Of a stretch of DNA of 64,000 nucleotides, positions 1-8,738 are shown one piece after another (within the stretch, counting starts at the first letter, position 1; the number at the start of each line of letters is the position of its first letter). The stretch is from Candidatus Kryptoniota bacterium. GTDB taxonomy: Bacteria; Bacteroidota; Ignavibacteria; Kryptoniales; JAKASW01. The notes below the pieces were generated by a model, which saw only the letters and a program-made list of their open reading frames with translations, did no database searches and had not been told where the DNA came from. The stretch is taken from NCBI GenBank assembly GCA_024641705.1, contig JAHECO010000002.1, forward strand, positions 72,282 through 136,281, in the 5' to 3' direction. Position numbers and translations under genes: made by a program.

Positions 1-1410
1 AGGTTTATGATAGGCTACGCCCCGGACAGGTGGGACGGCCTTCTCAACTACCTCAGGAAGAAGGGGATCAGCGAGAAGGTGATCGAGAAATCCGGCCTCA
101 TACTGAAACGGCAGGACGGCTCAGGTTATTACGACAGATTCAGGGCGCGAGTGATGTTCCCCGTCCTTTCGCCCAGCGGGAGCGTGATCGCCTTCGGTGG
201 AAGGGCCATGAAGGCGGACGAGAGGGCAAAATACATCAACTCGCCGGAAACCGCTGCGTACGTCAAGGGAAGGACACTCTTTGGAATTTACCAGGCCAAG
301 GATTCGATGATCGAAAAAGATGCCTCGATACTTGTAGAAGGGTACGCAGACTTGATCGCCCTTCATCAGTACGGTATAAGAAACGTGGTCGCGTCCAGCG
401 GGACAGCACTCACTGCCGACCAGATACAATATATTTCCAGGTACACGCAGAATGTCTACCTGGTTTACGATGCCGATACTGCCGGCCAGGATGCTACGCT
501 TCGCGGAGCAGACCTTCTCCTCGAACAGGGAATGAATGTCTTTATCGTCGAGTTGCCGGCCGGTGAAGATCCCGATACTTATGTTCTCTCGCAAGGAAGC
601 GAGGCGTTCATGACCCTCATCGGCGGGGCGGTGAACATCGTCGAGTTCAAGGCTTCCCTCCTCGCGCGTCGATCCGGTAAATCCGCGGATCCGGCGGCCA
701 TAATACAATCGATCGTGGAATCCCTTGCAAAAGTCGGCGACGCCATCAGGGTAAACCTCTACGTGAAGACTCTTGCCGACAAATTTGGTTTGCGCGAAGA
801 ATCGATATACGAAGAATTGAAGAAAAAGAGGACTTCTCTGGGCGCTAGATCGAGACAGGTTCAGCCAAACGCTTCGGCAAATCTTTCTCAGCGGCTCTCA
901 GTATCCGATCGCAACTTGGTGAACATTATCTTGAAGGTCGACGAGTCGTTCTTAGATGTTATCGCCAAGCAAGTGGATAGACTAGAGATCCAAAATCGCA
1001 TCACCAGCGATATTGTTGAGAAATCCATTAGAGCTCGCCTTTCCGGTGAGCAGATGTCCACTGTTATTGACCAACTCTCTACGGAAGAATCACGTAAAAT
1101 TTTTGCGGAGCTGGCAACAGCAACCCCGGGAAGGAGCAAGGAGTGGTGGGAAGAAATTAGGCAAGGCACCGAATCGCCTGATTTTGTAAGATGGTTCGTT
1201 CAGTTTCTCATTAGTTACGAACTTGAACAGATTGAACAACAGTTTAAACTTATACACTCCTGGACCTTGGAAGCCGAAAGGAAGGGCATACCGACAGTGG
1301 ACTTAGATTCACAATATAGAGAACTGGAAAAGAGGAAAGACTTCCTTCTGCATGTTTTCGCAGACAGAAAGCTCATGGCTGATTACTTCAGAGATCTTCA
1401 GAACTCTTAG
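1..1410 (+). CDS. dnaG: DNA primase DnaG, 5'-truncated by the window edge
   Basis: Primase makes the RNA primers for chromosome replication. The frame is open to the left edge, so the N-terminal zinc-binding domain and the start lie outside the window. The visible part begins in the catalytic core (RFMIGYAPD, then AFGGRA and YINSPET, all typical of DnaG). The TOPRIM fold follows: VEGYAD near residue 112 gives the conserved glutamate, and YDADTAGQDA near 156 and GEDPDTY near 189 give the metal-binding acidic residues. The last 170 or so residues are variable, as expected for the helicase-binding domain. It ends at TAG. The 180 bases before the next gene show no clear terminator. Confidence 0.95.
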   Translation, partial: RFMIGYAPDRWDGLLNYLRKKGISEKVIEKSGLILKRQDGSGYYDRFRARVMFPVLSPSGSVIAFGGRAMKADERAKYINSPETAAYVKGRTLFGIYQAKDSMIEKDASILVEGYADLIALHQYGIRNVVASSGTALTADQIQYISRYTQNVYLVYDADTAGQDATLRGADLLLEQGMNVFIVELPAGEDPDTYVLSQGSEAFMTLIGGAVNIVEFKASLLARRSGKSADPAAIIQSIVESLAKVGDAIRVNLYVKTLADKFGLREESIYEELKKKRTSLGARSRQVQPNASANLSQRLSVSDRNLVNIILKVDESFLDVIAKQVDRLEIQNRITSDIVEKSIRARLSGEQMSTVIDQLSTEESRKIFAELATATPGRSKEWWEEIRQGTESPDFVRWFVQFLISYELEQIEQQFKLIHSWTLEAERKGIPTVDLDSQYRELEKRKDFLLHVFADRKLMADYFRDLQNS

Positions 1411-1590
1411 GCAGAAATCCCTTCCGAAAAGGATTCCCCCATGCTGCCAAGTCAGTAAAAGTGGACTATTTACGTTGGGCCCATTGCCTTATATTGTGCA
1501 ATGCCGTGCGTTTTTCGGCGCCCGGCAAGCGATTTTGCGTTGCGCCAGAAGAAACTTCGATCCGTCCCGCGGGACAAAAGGAGCGGAAAA

Positions 1591-1791
1591 TTGATTGAGA
1601 TACACGAGGAAAAATGCGACCTCTGCGGCTGCTGCGTGGGCGTCTGTCCCGAGAATTGCATCGACATGACCGAGAGCCGCATCTCGATAGTGGATGCGAT
1701 CTGCACGAGCTGCCGAAAGTGTGAGTGGGCTTGTCCGTTTGAGGTATTCAAGTTCAAGAATGACAAAGTCAGGTTGAAAGCGACCGCATGA
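1591..1791 (+). CDS. Small 2[4Fe-4S] ferredoxin
   Basis: A 66-residue ferredoxin, presumably a soluble electron carrier. Two complete cluster motifs are visible: C9-x2-C12-x2-C15-x3-C19-P and C38-x2-C41-x2-C44-x3-C48-P. I chose the TTG at 1591 because an AAAGGAG Shine-Dalgarno lies about 7 bases upstream; an ATG at 1501 would add 30 basic residues with no ferredoxin similarity. A perfect 12-bp palindrome (1564-1575) sits just before the ribosome binding site. The stop overlaps the start of the next flavoprotein gene (ATGA), so the two are probably co-translated and the ferredoxin is the likely electron donor for that reductase. Confidence 0.88.
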   Translation: MIEIHEEKCDLCGCCVGVCPENCIDMTESRISIVDAICTSCRKCEWACPFEVFKFKNDKVRLKATA

Positions 1792-2954
1792 AGGATTCAT
1801 ATGACGTAATAATAGTCGGCGGAGGCCCCGCCGGCACTACGGCTGCCCGTCACGCGGCAATGGGAGGAGCAAAGGTCCTCGTCCTCGAGAAGGACCGGGA
1901 GATCGGCGTACCGGTAAGATGCGGAGAAGCCGTAGATCATGAAGGGCTCGCACCGTTCATACAACCGGACAAGAAGTTCATCGCCTCTGAGATAAGGAGC
2001 TTCAAGCTGATCGCTCCCGACGGAACCGTGGTGAAACCGAATATAGAGGGGCTCGGCTACGTCCTCGACAGAAAAGTCTTCGATTATGAACTTGCAAGGA
2101 TTGCCGCCGATGAAGGCGCGGAGATCGTGACTAAGGCGTACGTCGACGGCGTGGAAAAGAGGGACGGGACGGTGACGGGGGTAACGGTCCAGTACCAGGG
2201 CAACAGACTGAAGCTTCGGAGCAAGATTGTCATCGGCGCCGACGGCGTCGAATCGCGCGTCGGAAGATGGGCAGGCATAGACACTACAGTTTCGATGCAC
2301 GACATGGAATCGGCCGCCCAGGTTACTGCCGCGAACATCGATGTCGAACAGGACACATGCTGTTTCTATTTCGGCGAGAGATACGCGCCGGGGGGCTACC
2401 TGTGGGTATTTCCGAAGGGAAACAAGACAGCCAACGTGGGACTGGCAGTTGCAGCCGACAGGAGCAAACAGAAGCACGCGCTGAAGTTCCTCGAAGAATT
2501 CATGGAAGAGATGTATCCAAATGCCGCGGTCCTCACCAAGCTCGCGGGTGGAGTCCCTTGTGCCGAGACGCTTGAAAAAATAACCATGCCCGGCCTCATG
2601 CTTGTCGGAGATGCAGCCCACCAGGTGAACCCCGTGTCCGGTGGTGGAATAATAAGCGGGATGATTGCCGGAAAGATAGCCGGCTCGGTTGCCGCCGAGG
2701 TCGCCAGGTCAAACGACATGAACCTGCTCGGTCGCTACGAGAAAGAATGGCGGGATTCGCTCGGTATACGTCACCACAGATATTACGGGATAAAGAAAGT
2801 CATATATAAATTCCGAGACAGTGAGCTGAATTCTATCGCCGCAGAAATCTCGAAACTTCCGGAGAAAGATCAGACTCTCGGTGCACTTTTCAAGCAAGCT
2901 GTCGTTAAGCACCCATTGTTGATACTCGACGTAATGAAGCTGTTTTTTGCCTGA
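1788..2954 (+). CDS. Geranylgeranyl reductase family flavoprotein
   Basis: A 388-residue FAD protein of the family that saturates polyprenyl chains (archaeal lipid reductases, ChlP/BchP, menaquinone-tail reductase MenJ). The N-terminal dinucleotide fold is VIIVGGGPAGTTAA (residues 7-20). PVRCGEA carries the family cysteine at 45. YAPGGYLWVFPKG (199-211) is the family hallmark, and GDAAHQVNPVSGGG (274-287) is the second FAD-binding motif. The start overlaps the ferredoxin stop by 4 bases. The natural substrate cannot be read from the sequence: a quinone tail, a membrane lipid or a pigment tail are all possible. No bacteriochlorophyll genes are present in the window. Confidence 0.88.
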   Translation: MKDSYDVIIVGGGPAGTTAARHAAMGGAKVLVLEKDREIGVPVRCGEAVDHEGLAPFIQPDKKFIASEIRSFKLIAPDGTVVKPNIEGLGYVLDRKVFDYELARIAADEGAEIVTKAYVDGVEKRDGTVTGVTVQYQGNRLKLRSKIVIGADGVESRVGRWAGIDTTVSMHDMESAAQVTAANIDVEQDTCCFYFGERYAPGGYLWVFPKGNKTANVGLAVAADRSKQKHALKFLEEFMEEMYPNAAVLTKLAGGVPCAETLEKITMPGLMLVGDAAHQVNPVSGGGIISGMIAGKIAGSVAAEVARSNDMNLLGRYEKEWRDSLGIRHHRYYGIKKVIYKFRDSELNSIAAEISKLPEKDQTLGALFKQAVVKHPLLILDVMKLFFA

Positions 2955-2969
2955 GCAATTTCAGCGGTC

Positions 2970-4379
2970 ATGAAGATCAACATAATCGTCAGCGCGGATG
3001 ATCGGATCAGGGAAAAGATCAAGTACGGCCTGACACTCCTATTTCATCCCCTCCACGCGGATGTCGTGTTTTCAAAAACAATCGCTCCGGATTGCCCGAC
3101 CATCTTCTACGGCCGTCAGCTGCCGAACGACTCCAAAAGGGTGCTCTGGATTCGGTCATCCGACAAGTTCACGCGATGCATTTCAAATTCGGTTGTCCCG
3201 GACGTTGCCGATGTGACATGGCTCGAATTTGAAGGCAAGAGACTTCCCAGGCTCTTCCCCACCCCTAACCCGATCAATCCTGAAATCGATTTCGACATCG
3301 CTGCGGCCGCATTCATGCTCGCATCAGACTATCAGGACCTGGTGAGCCTGGAGAGGGACGAGTTCGACAGGCTTCGGGCGATGGATTCCCTCCAATACAA
3401 GCTCGGCGTTCTCGGCTTCCCTGTCGTGAATTACTATTCCCTTTTTCTGAAGGAGAAAATCGAAGAATACTTCGGCGTCTCTCTGGAGCCAAAGATGTAC
3501 GCGGGAGGCAGCTGCGGCATAGCACTGACACACGACGTGGACTTTACCAGTTACCTCAATCTCAAGATGATCCGCCGGGAGATGTTCGGAATCGCGGTGC
3601 TCAACAGGCACCGGCTCGGATCCACTGAGCGCGCGGAAAAACTCCTCTTCCCCATATATGCCCTTTTGGGACGGGACTATCCTAAGATGGGGCTTGATTT
3701 CCTGCGCGACGCAGAGATCGAGAGCGGTCTCAGGTCAACCTTCTTCATGAAAACCGGGGCTACCGCGAAACAGGACATATCCTACAACTACAAGTCTGCG
3801 GGCATGAATGCTTTCCTGCGTTCGCTGACCGATGCCGGATTTGAGATCGGGATTCACCCGAGCATGAAAACCTACGTGGACGCAAACGAGTTCTTCAGGG
3901 AGAGAGACAGGCTCCAGGAATTCCTCGGTAAACGTGTCGATTCAGTCCGTCAGCACTATCTCAGGTTCACGGCGGGCAAGACCGTGCAGATATGGGAAGA
4001 TGCCGGGATGAAGTACGATTCGACGCTTGGGTTCTCCCGCGAGGCCGGGTTCAGGAACAGCGTCGCTTTCCCATATCCGCTGTACAATTTTGCCAAAGAC
4101 CGCATATCACCGGTGATCGAACTTCCAATGATCCTTATGGACGGGACCTTTGCCGAAAACAAGACACTCACCGGGGGCCAGGCGCTTGCCAGGATGAAGG
4201 AGTTGATACTTGAGACGAAGCTGGCACATGGCGCGGCGGCAATTCTCTTCCATAATTCCCTGACCGACCCGATAGACTTCCCCGGTTACACAGCCATCTA
4301 CTCGGAGCTCCTTCGCGAGATAAAGCGCGGCGAATTCTTCGCGGAAACACTTGGCGGGGTCATAGAAAACTTCCGGTGA
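2970..4379 (+). CDS. Polysaccharide deacetylase-like protein with extra N-terminal domain
   Basis: A 469-residue protein. The first 180 or so residues form a domain found ahead of deacetylase domains in FCB-group surface polysaccharide clusters, with a characteristic segment around residues 131-165. A NodB-like carbohydrate esterase fold follows: ALTHDVD (185-191) carries the catalytic-type aspartates, GIHPS (294-298) a metal-type histidine, and VRQHYLRF (326-333) resembles a later active-site motif. No signal peptide is seen, so it probably acts in the cytoplasm or at the inner face of the membrane on a saccharide precursor. The start lies 15 bases after the reductase, and the stop overlaps the next start (GTGA). 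The substrate is unknown. Confidence 0.75.
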   Translation: MKINIIVSADDRIREKIKYGLTLLFHPLHADVVFSKTIAPDCPTIFYGRQLPNDSKRVLWIRSSDKFTRCISNSVVPDVADVTWLEFEGKRLPRLFPTPNPINPEIDFDIAAAAFMLASDYQDLVSLERDEFDRLRAMDSLQYKLGVLGFPVVNYYSLFLKEKIEEYFGVSLEPKMYAGGSCGIALTHDVDFTSYLNLKMIRREMFGIAVLNRHRLGSTERAEKLLFPIYALLGRDYPKMGLDFLRDAEIESGLRSTFFMKTGATAKQDISYNYKSAGMNAFLRSLTDAGFEIGIHPSMKTYVDANEFFRERDRLQEFLGKRVDSVRQHYLRFTAGKTVQIWEDAGMKYDSTLGFSREAGFRNSVAFPYPLYNFAKDRISPVIELPMILMDGTFAENKTLTGGQALARMKELILETKLAHGAAAILFHNSLTDPIDFPGYTAIYSELLREIKRGEFFAETLGGVIENFR

Positions 4380-5254
4380 ATCCGTACATAATCCTCGTCA
4401 TCCAGATCCTCCTTGCAAGCGGAACGCATATCGTGGCGAACGTGGTCGCCAAGGAGGTACCGGCTACCAACCTGACTTTCCTCCGAACGCTCATTTCAGG
4501 CTCCGTTTACCTTTCCTACGCGCTCTACGCCGGACTGGCCTTCAGATTCAGAGGGAGGGACCTGGCTCTCCTGATACTTCTCGGGTTCCTTTCGATACCG
4601 ATCAATCAGTTTCTCTTCTTGCACGGAATGCGATACACGACCGCTACTGACGCCTCGCTCCTCTACGCAACCACACCGGTTCTCGTTCTAATAATTTCCA
4701 GAGTCTATTTGAAAGAGAAGATCCTTCCGACAAAAGTTGCGGGAAGCATGCTCGCCTTCCTTGGCGTCGCAATAATCGTCCTCGAGAACGGACTTCACAT
4801 AGGCATGTCTCATGTCAAGGGAGATATTTTTGTCTTCACCGGCGTGATCGCCTGGTCGCTCTATACGTCGCTGGGGAGGAAACTTGTTTTAAGGTACGGT
4901 GCCATACAGACCACGATATTCGCCTCTCTTATCGGGACCTGTTTGTTCGCACCTGTTGGGGTCTACTCGTCGATAGGATTCAGCTACTCGTCCTTAACGA
5001 CGGGCGAATGGATGGGGATCTTCTATCTTGCCCTCGGGACGTCGGTGGCCGGTTATGTTCTGTGGTACTCCGCGCTGAGCAAGATCGAAGCGGGTAAAGT
5101 CGCCGTATTCACCAACGGTCAGCCGGTCATGACGGCGATCCTCGCGTACCTTTTTCTCGGCCAGGGAATCTCGCTTACTTTCGCTGCCGGCGCGCTTGTG
5201 ACAATTAGTGGTGTGTTTATTACCCAGCTGGATTTGCGCCGTCGGCCCGTCTAG
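4376..5254 (+). CDS. EamA-family (DMT superfamily) transporter
   Basis: A 292-residue integral membrane protein with about ten hydrophobic helices arranged as two repeats of the EamA unit. Each repeat ends in a typical motif such as ATTPVLVLIISRVYLKEKI or NGQPVMTAILAYLFLGQ. The family exports metabolites, amino acids or sugar precursors. The start is GTG at 4376, overlapping the stop of the deacetylase-like gene by 4 bases, so it is translationally coupled to it and may move a product or precursor of that enzyme. The substrate cannot be predicted. It converges with the DUF192 gene on the other strand, only 5 bases away. Confidence 0.85.
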   Translation: MNPYIILVIQILLASGTHIVANVVAKEVPATNLTFLRTLISGSVYLSYALYAGLAFRFRGRDLALLILLGFLSIPINQFLFLHGMRYTTATDASLLYATTPVLVLIISRVYLKEKILPTKVAGSMLAFLGVAIIVLENGLHIGMSHVKGDIFVFTGVIAWSLYTSLGRKLVLRYGAIQTTIFASLIGTCLFAPVGVYSSIGFSYSSLTTGEWMGIFYLALGTSVAGYVLWYSALSKIEAGKVAVFTNGQPVMTAILAYLFLGQGISLTFAAGALVTISGVFITQLDLRRRPV

Positions 5255-5259
5255 TCCGG

Positions 5260-5763
5260 CTATTTCTCAAATTCTATTCTATCTCCGGCACTGATCCCAA
5301 ATCTAGCGCAGAAGCCGCCGTTCACTTCGACGACGTATTCGGCCGGCTGCCCGGACGTTATGGAAGCCTCGCTCAAGGGGGTCGCCTCCGGATAGACGGA
5401 GACTATTCTCCCGGACTTGTCGGCAAACACCATGTCGAGAGGGATATACGTGTTCTTCATCCAGAAATCCAAAGGCTGCTGGGTATCGAAGATGAACAGC
5501 ATGCCGTCGTCCTCCGGCATGTATTTCCTCCACATTAACCCCTGGGCCCGCGCGGCGTCATTGTCGGCTATCTCTATCTGTATCATCTTTATGATCGCGT
5601 TCGTCCCGTGTTTCAGGAAGACGAGCTGGCCGTCATCCATGAACTTCGGTCCGTCCTCCGGGTTCGGCTGTCCTGCACCGCGCTGTCCGGACCAGCCGAC
5701 AAGGATCGGGAATGCAATCACAAACACGGTACAATAGACCACGAGACTGCTTCTGTTCACCAT
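5260..5763 (-). CDS. DUF192 family exported protein
   Basis: A 167-residue protein with an N-terminal hydrophobic segment (residues 8-23) that looks like a signal peptide or membrane anchor. The DUF192 signature follows: GLMWRKYMPEDDGMLFIFD and FWMKNTYIPLDMVF, then a C-terminal strand ending ISAGDRIEF. The family is common, has no established biochemical role, and is usually exported. The gene stands alone, convergent with the EamA gene and downstream of the lysine 2,3-aminomutase cassette. A hairpin (5935-5961) separates it from that cassette, so it is likely a separate unit. Confidence 0.85.
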   Translation of the reverse strand: MVNRSSLVVYCTVFVIAFPILVGWSGQRGAGQPNPEDGPKFMDDGQLVFLKHGTNAIIKMIQIEIADNDAARAQGLMWRKYMPEDDGMLFIFDTQQPLDFWMKNTYIPLDMVFADKSGRIVSVYPEATPLSEASITSGQPAEYVVEVNGGFCARFGISAGDRIEFEK

Positions 5764-5934
5764 TTCAAAAGCCGACCAAAGTAAAGTACATGGTGCAACA
5801 CATCTTAATCCTCTGTTCTATGAAAATTCACGGATGAAAAATAAGAACTTGTGTGGAGATTTGCGATTCCCCTACTGCCGTTTCGATATCCGCTCATATC
5901 AGGGGGATGGCGTAGAGATGGGATTGAGGTGGAA

Positions 5935-5961
5935 ACCGGCTGGTCCGGTGGACCAGCCGGT
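5935..5961 (-). terminator. Strong hairpin after kamA
   Basis: A perfect 12-bp inverted repeat (5935-5946 with 5950-5961) and a GGT loop lies 14 bases beyond the kamA stop codon. The run after the hairpin on the minus strand is only weakly U-rich (TTCCACCTC). It could be an intrinsic terminator of modest strength or an mRNA 3'-end stabiliser. Confidence 0.6.
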
Positions 5962-5975
5962 CGGTCAAATTGAAG

Positions 5976-7157
5976 CTATTCTTCCGCCGGTTTGTCCACC
6001 GCGACCTTCACGGAGGCACGGCGTTTCGGTTTCGAGGCGCGGCGTCGCCGTTCTCTTATTATGACGGGCTGCTTCCTCAGGAACCTCTCGTCGATCTCCG
6101 GCTGGGCCTTCGCCTGACCCGTAATCTCATCGTACTCGAAGACCTCGTACTTGTAATTCCGGATGACGATCTTCTGGTCGTCATGATACAGGACATACTG
6201 CGGCAGGATCGGGATCTTCCCGCCGCCGCCGGGGGCGTCGATAACGAAATACGGCACCGCGAGCCCGCTCGTATGCCCGCGGAGCTTGTCCATAATTTCC
6301 AGGCCGGTTTTGACGGGGGTACGGAAATGGTTCGTGCTTTTCACCATATCCGCCTGGTAGATGTAGTACGGGCGCACCCGCATCATGAGCAGTTTGCGGT
6401 TGAGTTCCTTCACGACTTCGGGGTCATCGTTTACCCCCTTCATGAGGACCATCTGGTTGCCGAGCGGGAACCCTGCGTCTGCAAGAAGGTCGCAGGCTTG
6501 CCTGGCTTCGGGTGTGATTTCCCAGGGATGGTTGAAATGGACGTTGACGTACAGAGGTTGATATTTCTTCATCATCTGTACGAGCTCCGGGGTTATCCTC
6601 TGCGGCAGCACGCACGGCATTTTCGTGTGCACGCGGATTATCTCCACATGCGGGATTTCTCGGAGGCCTTTCAGAACCTTTTCGAGCATGACGTCGGTCA
6701 GCATCAACGGGTCGCCGCCTGAGACGATGACGTCTCTCACTTCCGGGTGAGCCATGATGTAATCCAGCCCGTCCTGGATGTACTTCATGCTTATCTTGGT
6801 GGAATCGCTCACCTTTCTTTTCCTCGTGCAGAAGCGGCAATACATGGAGCACTGGCTGGTGACGAGAAAGAGGACTCTGTCGGGGTATCGGTGGGTTATG
6901 CTCGGAACAGGACTATCATGGTCCTCATTCAGCGGATCCACAGGAAGACCGTCGTCTTCGAGCTCCTTGGCATCCGGGATGCATTGGAGCCAGATGGGGT
7001 CACCCGGGTACCTGATCAGGCCAAGATAGTACGGGTTGATTCTGATGTGGAAAAGGCTGTTCAGCCTTTCGGCAGTTTCTTTGTCAAAGTTGAAGCGCTT
7101 GACAAGGTCATCAGCACTGTCTATACTCTGCCTCAGCATCTGCTGCCACAGTTCCAT
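5976..7157 (-). CDS. kamA: Lysine 2,3-aminomutase (radical SAM, PLP)
   Basis: A 393-residue enzyme that should convert L-lysine to beta-lysine using SAM, a [4Fe-4S] cluster and PLP. The radical-SAM motif is C103-x3-C107-x2-C110 (CSMYCRFC). The PLP lysine is K314 in APGGGGK. The two aspartates that bind the substrate amino group in the clostridial enzyme are both present with the right spacing: D270 (YQAD) and D307 (VIDAPG). This fits lysine rather than glutamate as substrate. A very basic C-terminal tail of about 25 residues is unusual. The start is supported by GGAGG 8 bases upstream, which overlaps the end of the GNAT gene. It is the last gene of the cassette 9803 to 5976. EpmB-type activity is less likely because no EF-P modification genes are nearby. 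Confidence 0.9.
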   Translation of the reverse strand: MELWQQMLRQSIDSADDLVKRFNFDKETAERLNSLFHIRINPYYLGLIRYPGDPIWLQCIPDAKELEDDGLPVDPLNEDHDSPVPSITHRYPDRVLFLVTSQCSMYCRFCTRKRKVSDSTKISMKYIQDGLDYIMAHPEVRDVIVSGGDPLMLTDVMLEKVLKGLREIPHVEIIRVHTKMPCVLPQRITPELVQMMKKYQPLYVNVHFNHPWEITPEARQACDLLADAGFPLGNQMVLMKGVNDDPEVVKELNRKLLMMRVRPYYIYQADMVKSTNHFRTPVKTGLEIMDKLRGHTSGLAVPYFVIDAPGGGGKIPILPQYVLYHDDQKIVIRNYKYEVFEYDEITGQAKAQPEIDERFLRKQPVIIRERRRRASKPKRRASVKVAVDKPAEE

Positions 7158-7160
7158 AAA

Positions 7161-7640
7161 TTAGTCCTCCGAGATTTGTTTAACATAGACCACGAGATCA
7201 TCCCCCGGGCGGTAGTAGTCCTTTATCCTGCACCCCTCGTGATAATCTCGTTTTAGATAGAAACTCCGCGTGGAGAGGTATTTCTCCTGCGAACTCGTGT
7301 AGACCGTGATCAGCCTGCCTTTATGATTCATTATATCATGCTCGGCAAAAGAAAGAAGCTCCGTGCCGATCTTCTTTCCCTGCTGCTCAGGGTCAACCGC
7401 GATCCAGTAAATATCGTAAGTCCCGTCGGTGAGCGGCGTCGGTCCATAACAGACGTACCCTGCCACATTGTCCGTAACGGCAGTGTAAGTCCAGTAGCCG
7501 CTGTCAAGGGATTTGTCGAAGTAGGAATTGAGAAGCTCGTCGGCTATTTCCACCTCGGCTTCCGTGAAGTAGTCTGTTCTCTTCAAGATGTCCAGTATCG
7601 GGGCGTGATCTTCCCTGACCGTGGGTCTAATACGTACCAA
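7161..7640 (-). CDS. GNAT family N-acetyltransferase
   Basis: A 159-residue acetyl-CoA-dependent acyltransferase. The N-terminus VRIRPT is a usual GNAT first strand; the CoA-binding loop IAVDPEQQGKKIGTELL is at residues 80-96; TRSFYLKRDYH (124-134) is the usual C-terminal segment. It overlaps the upstream ATP-grasp gene by 14 bases and sits 3 bases before kamA, so it belongs to the same pathway. In archaea and some bacteria kamA (ablA) pairs with the acetyltransferase AblB to make N-epsilon-acetyl-beta-lysine, but AblB is longer, so this may be a functional analogue rather than AblB itself. The start is TTG at 7640, chosen by alignment of the first strand; its ribosome binding site is close, so the start is uncertain by a few codons. 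Confidence 0.82.
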   Translation of the reverse strand: MVRIRPTVREDHAPILDILKRTDYFTEAEVEIADELLNSYFDKSLDSGYWTYTAVTDNVAGYVCYGPTPLTDGTYDIYWIAVDPEQQGKKIGTELLSFAEHDIMNHKGRLITVYTSSQEKYLSTRSFYLKRDYHEGCRIKDYYRPGDDLVVYVKQISED

Positions 7641-8697
7641 CGCTCCTCTTGAAAGCTGATTCGACTATGTTGTTGATAAGCTGGCCGTATGTCCAACCGA
7701 AGGCTTCCGCACTCCGGGCAAACCCGGAGTCGCCAGGGGTAAGGTCGGGATTGGGGTTCACCTCGAGAACGTAGACCTTTCCGCTCTTGTCGACGCGCAT
7801 GTCGATCCTGGCGTAGTCCCTGCACTTCATCACCTGGTATGCTTTAACGGCGGTGTTCTGAATCTTCTGTTGGAGGCGTTGACTTATCTTTGCCGGGCAA
7901 ACGGGAACAGTAGACTTGTACTCCACGGTCTCCGGTATCCACTTCGCCTCGTACGACACGATGTGGTGGTATCCTTCGGGCATGGACGTGAAATCGATTT
8001 CCGATACCGGGAGTGCCACGACTTCCTCATTGCCGACTATTGCGACGTTGAACTCTCTTCCTTCGATGTATTGTTCCACCAGGAACGGCTGCTTGTATTT
8101 CCTGAGGACATCGCCGAGCAGACTCTGCAGATGGTCGCGGTCGTAGACCACGGAAGCGTTGGAGATTCCCGCGCTGGCATCTTCATGGATCGGTTTTGCA
8201 ATCACCGGGAAATCTATTTTCTTCCGTGACACCTCGTCAGGGGATGTGAAAACCCGGAACGATGGTACGTTGATCTTGTGAAACGAAAGGATCTCCTTCG
8301 CCCTTACTTTGTTCAGACAGCTCCCCAGTGTCAGGGGTCCGCTGCCCGTGTAAGGGATTCTGAGAAGCTCGTAAAGGCCGGCGACATTCATCTCCTGGAA
8401 CGAATCGCCTTCTATCGATTCGCAGAAGTTGAGTACAAGGTCTGGTTTCTCTTCCTGCAGCTTGTCCATCAGCCTGCCTATGGCCGGGCTTGTAAGAGCA
8501 GTGGAAACTTCGTATCCGGCGTCTGTAAGAACTTCGACAATTGTGTCCACCTGCTCTATCACGCTCATCAGCGAGGTATCTTCAGGGGTGCTCTTTGCCT
8601 CATGCTCGGTTTTGCCGCTGAAAGCCATTTCGAGTTCGGAACTGATGTCCAGCGAGGCCTCGTCGTAGACTACCGCGATCTTCTTTTTCTTTGGCAT
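7627..8697 (-). CDS. D-Ala-D-Ala-ligase-like ATP-grasp enzyme (second copy)
   Basis: A 356-residue ATP-grasp protein of the Ddl fold. Recognisable parts are NFCES (90-94), PYTGSGPLTL (115-124), the ATP-binding strand FPVIAKPIHEDASAGIS (163-179), VEQYIEGREFNVAI (207-220), CRDYARIDMRVD (292-303) and the metal-binding LEVNPNPDL (311-319). The N-terminal motif that carries the catalytic Glu in true Ddl is not visible, and there is a linker of about 25 residues near residues 25-50. It is therefore more likely an amino-acid or peptide ligase with another substrate than a cell-wall Ddl. It overlaps the GNAT gene and follows its paralogue by 41 bases. Confidence 0.85.
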   Translation of the reverse strand: MPKKKKIAVVYDEASLDISSELEMAFSGKTEHEAKSTPEDTSLMSVIEQVDTIVEVLTDAGYEVSTALTSPAIGRLMDKLQEEKPDLVLNFCESIEGDSFQEMNVAGLYELLRIPYTGSGPLTLGSCLNKVRAKEILSFHKINVPSFRVFTSPDEVSRKKIDFPVIAKPIHEDASAGISNASVVYDRDHLQSLLGDVLRKYKQPFLVEQYIEGREFNVAIVGNEEVVALPVSEIDFTSMPEGYHHIVSYEAKWIPETVEYKSTVPVCPAKISQRLQQKIQNTAVKAYQVMKCRDYARIDMRVDKSGKVYVLEVNPNPDLTPGDSGFARSAEAFGWTYGQLINNIVESAFKRSVGTY

Positions 8698-8738
8698 AAG
8701 CCGCCTCTATAAGTTCAACAAATACCGTTAGTTACGAA

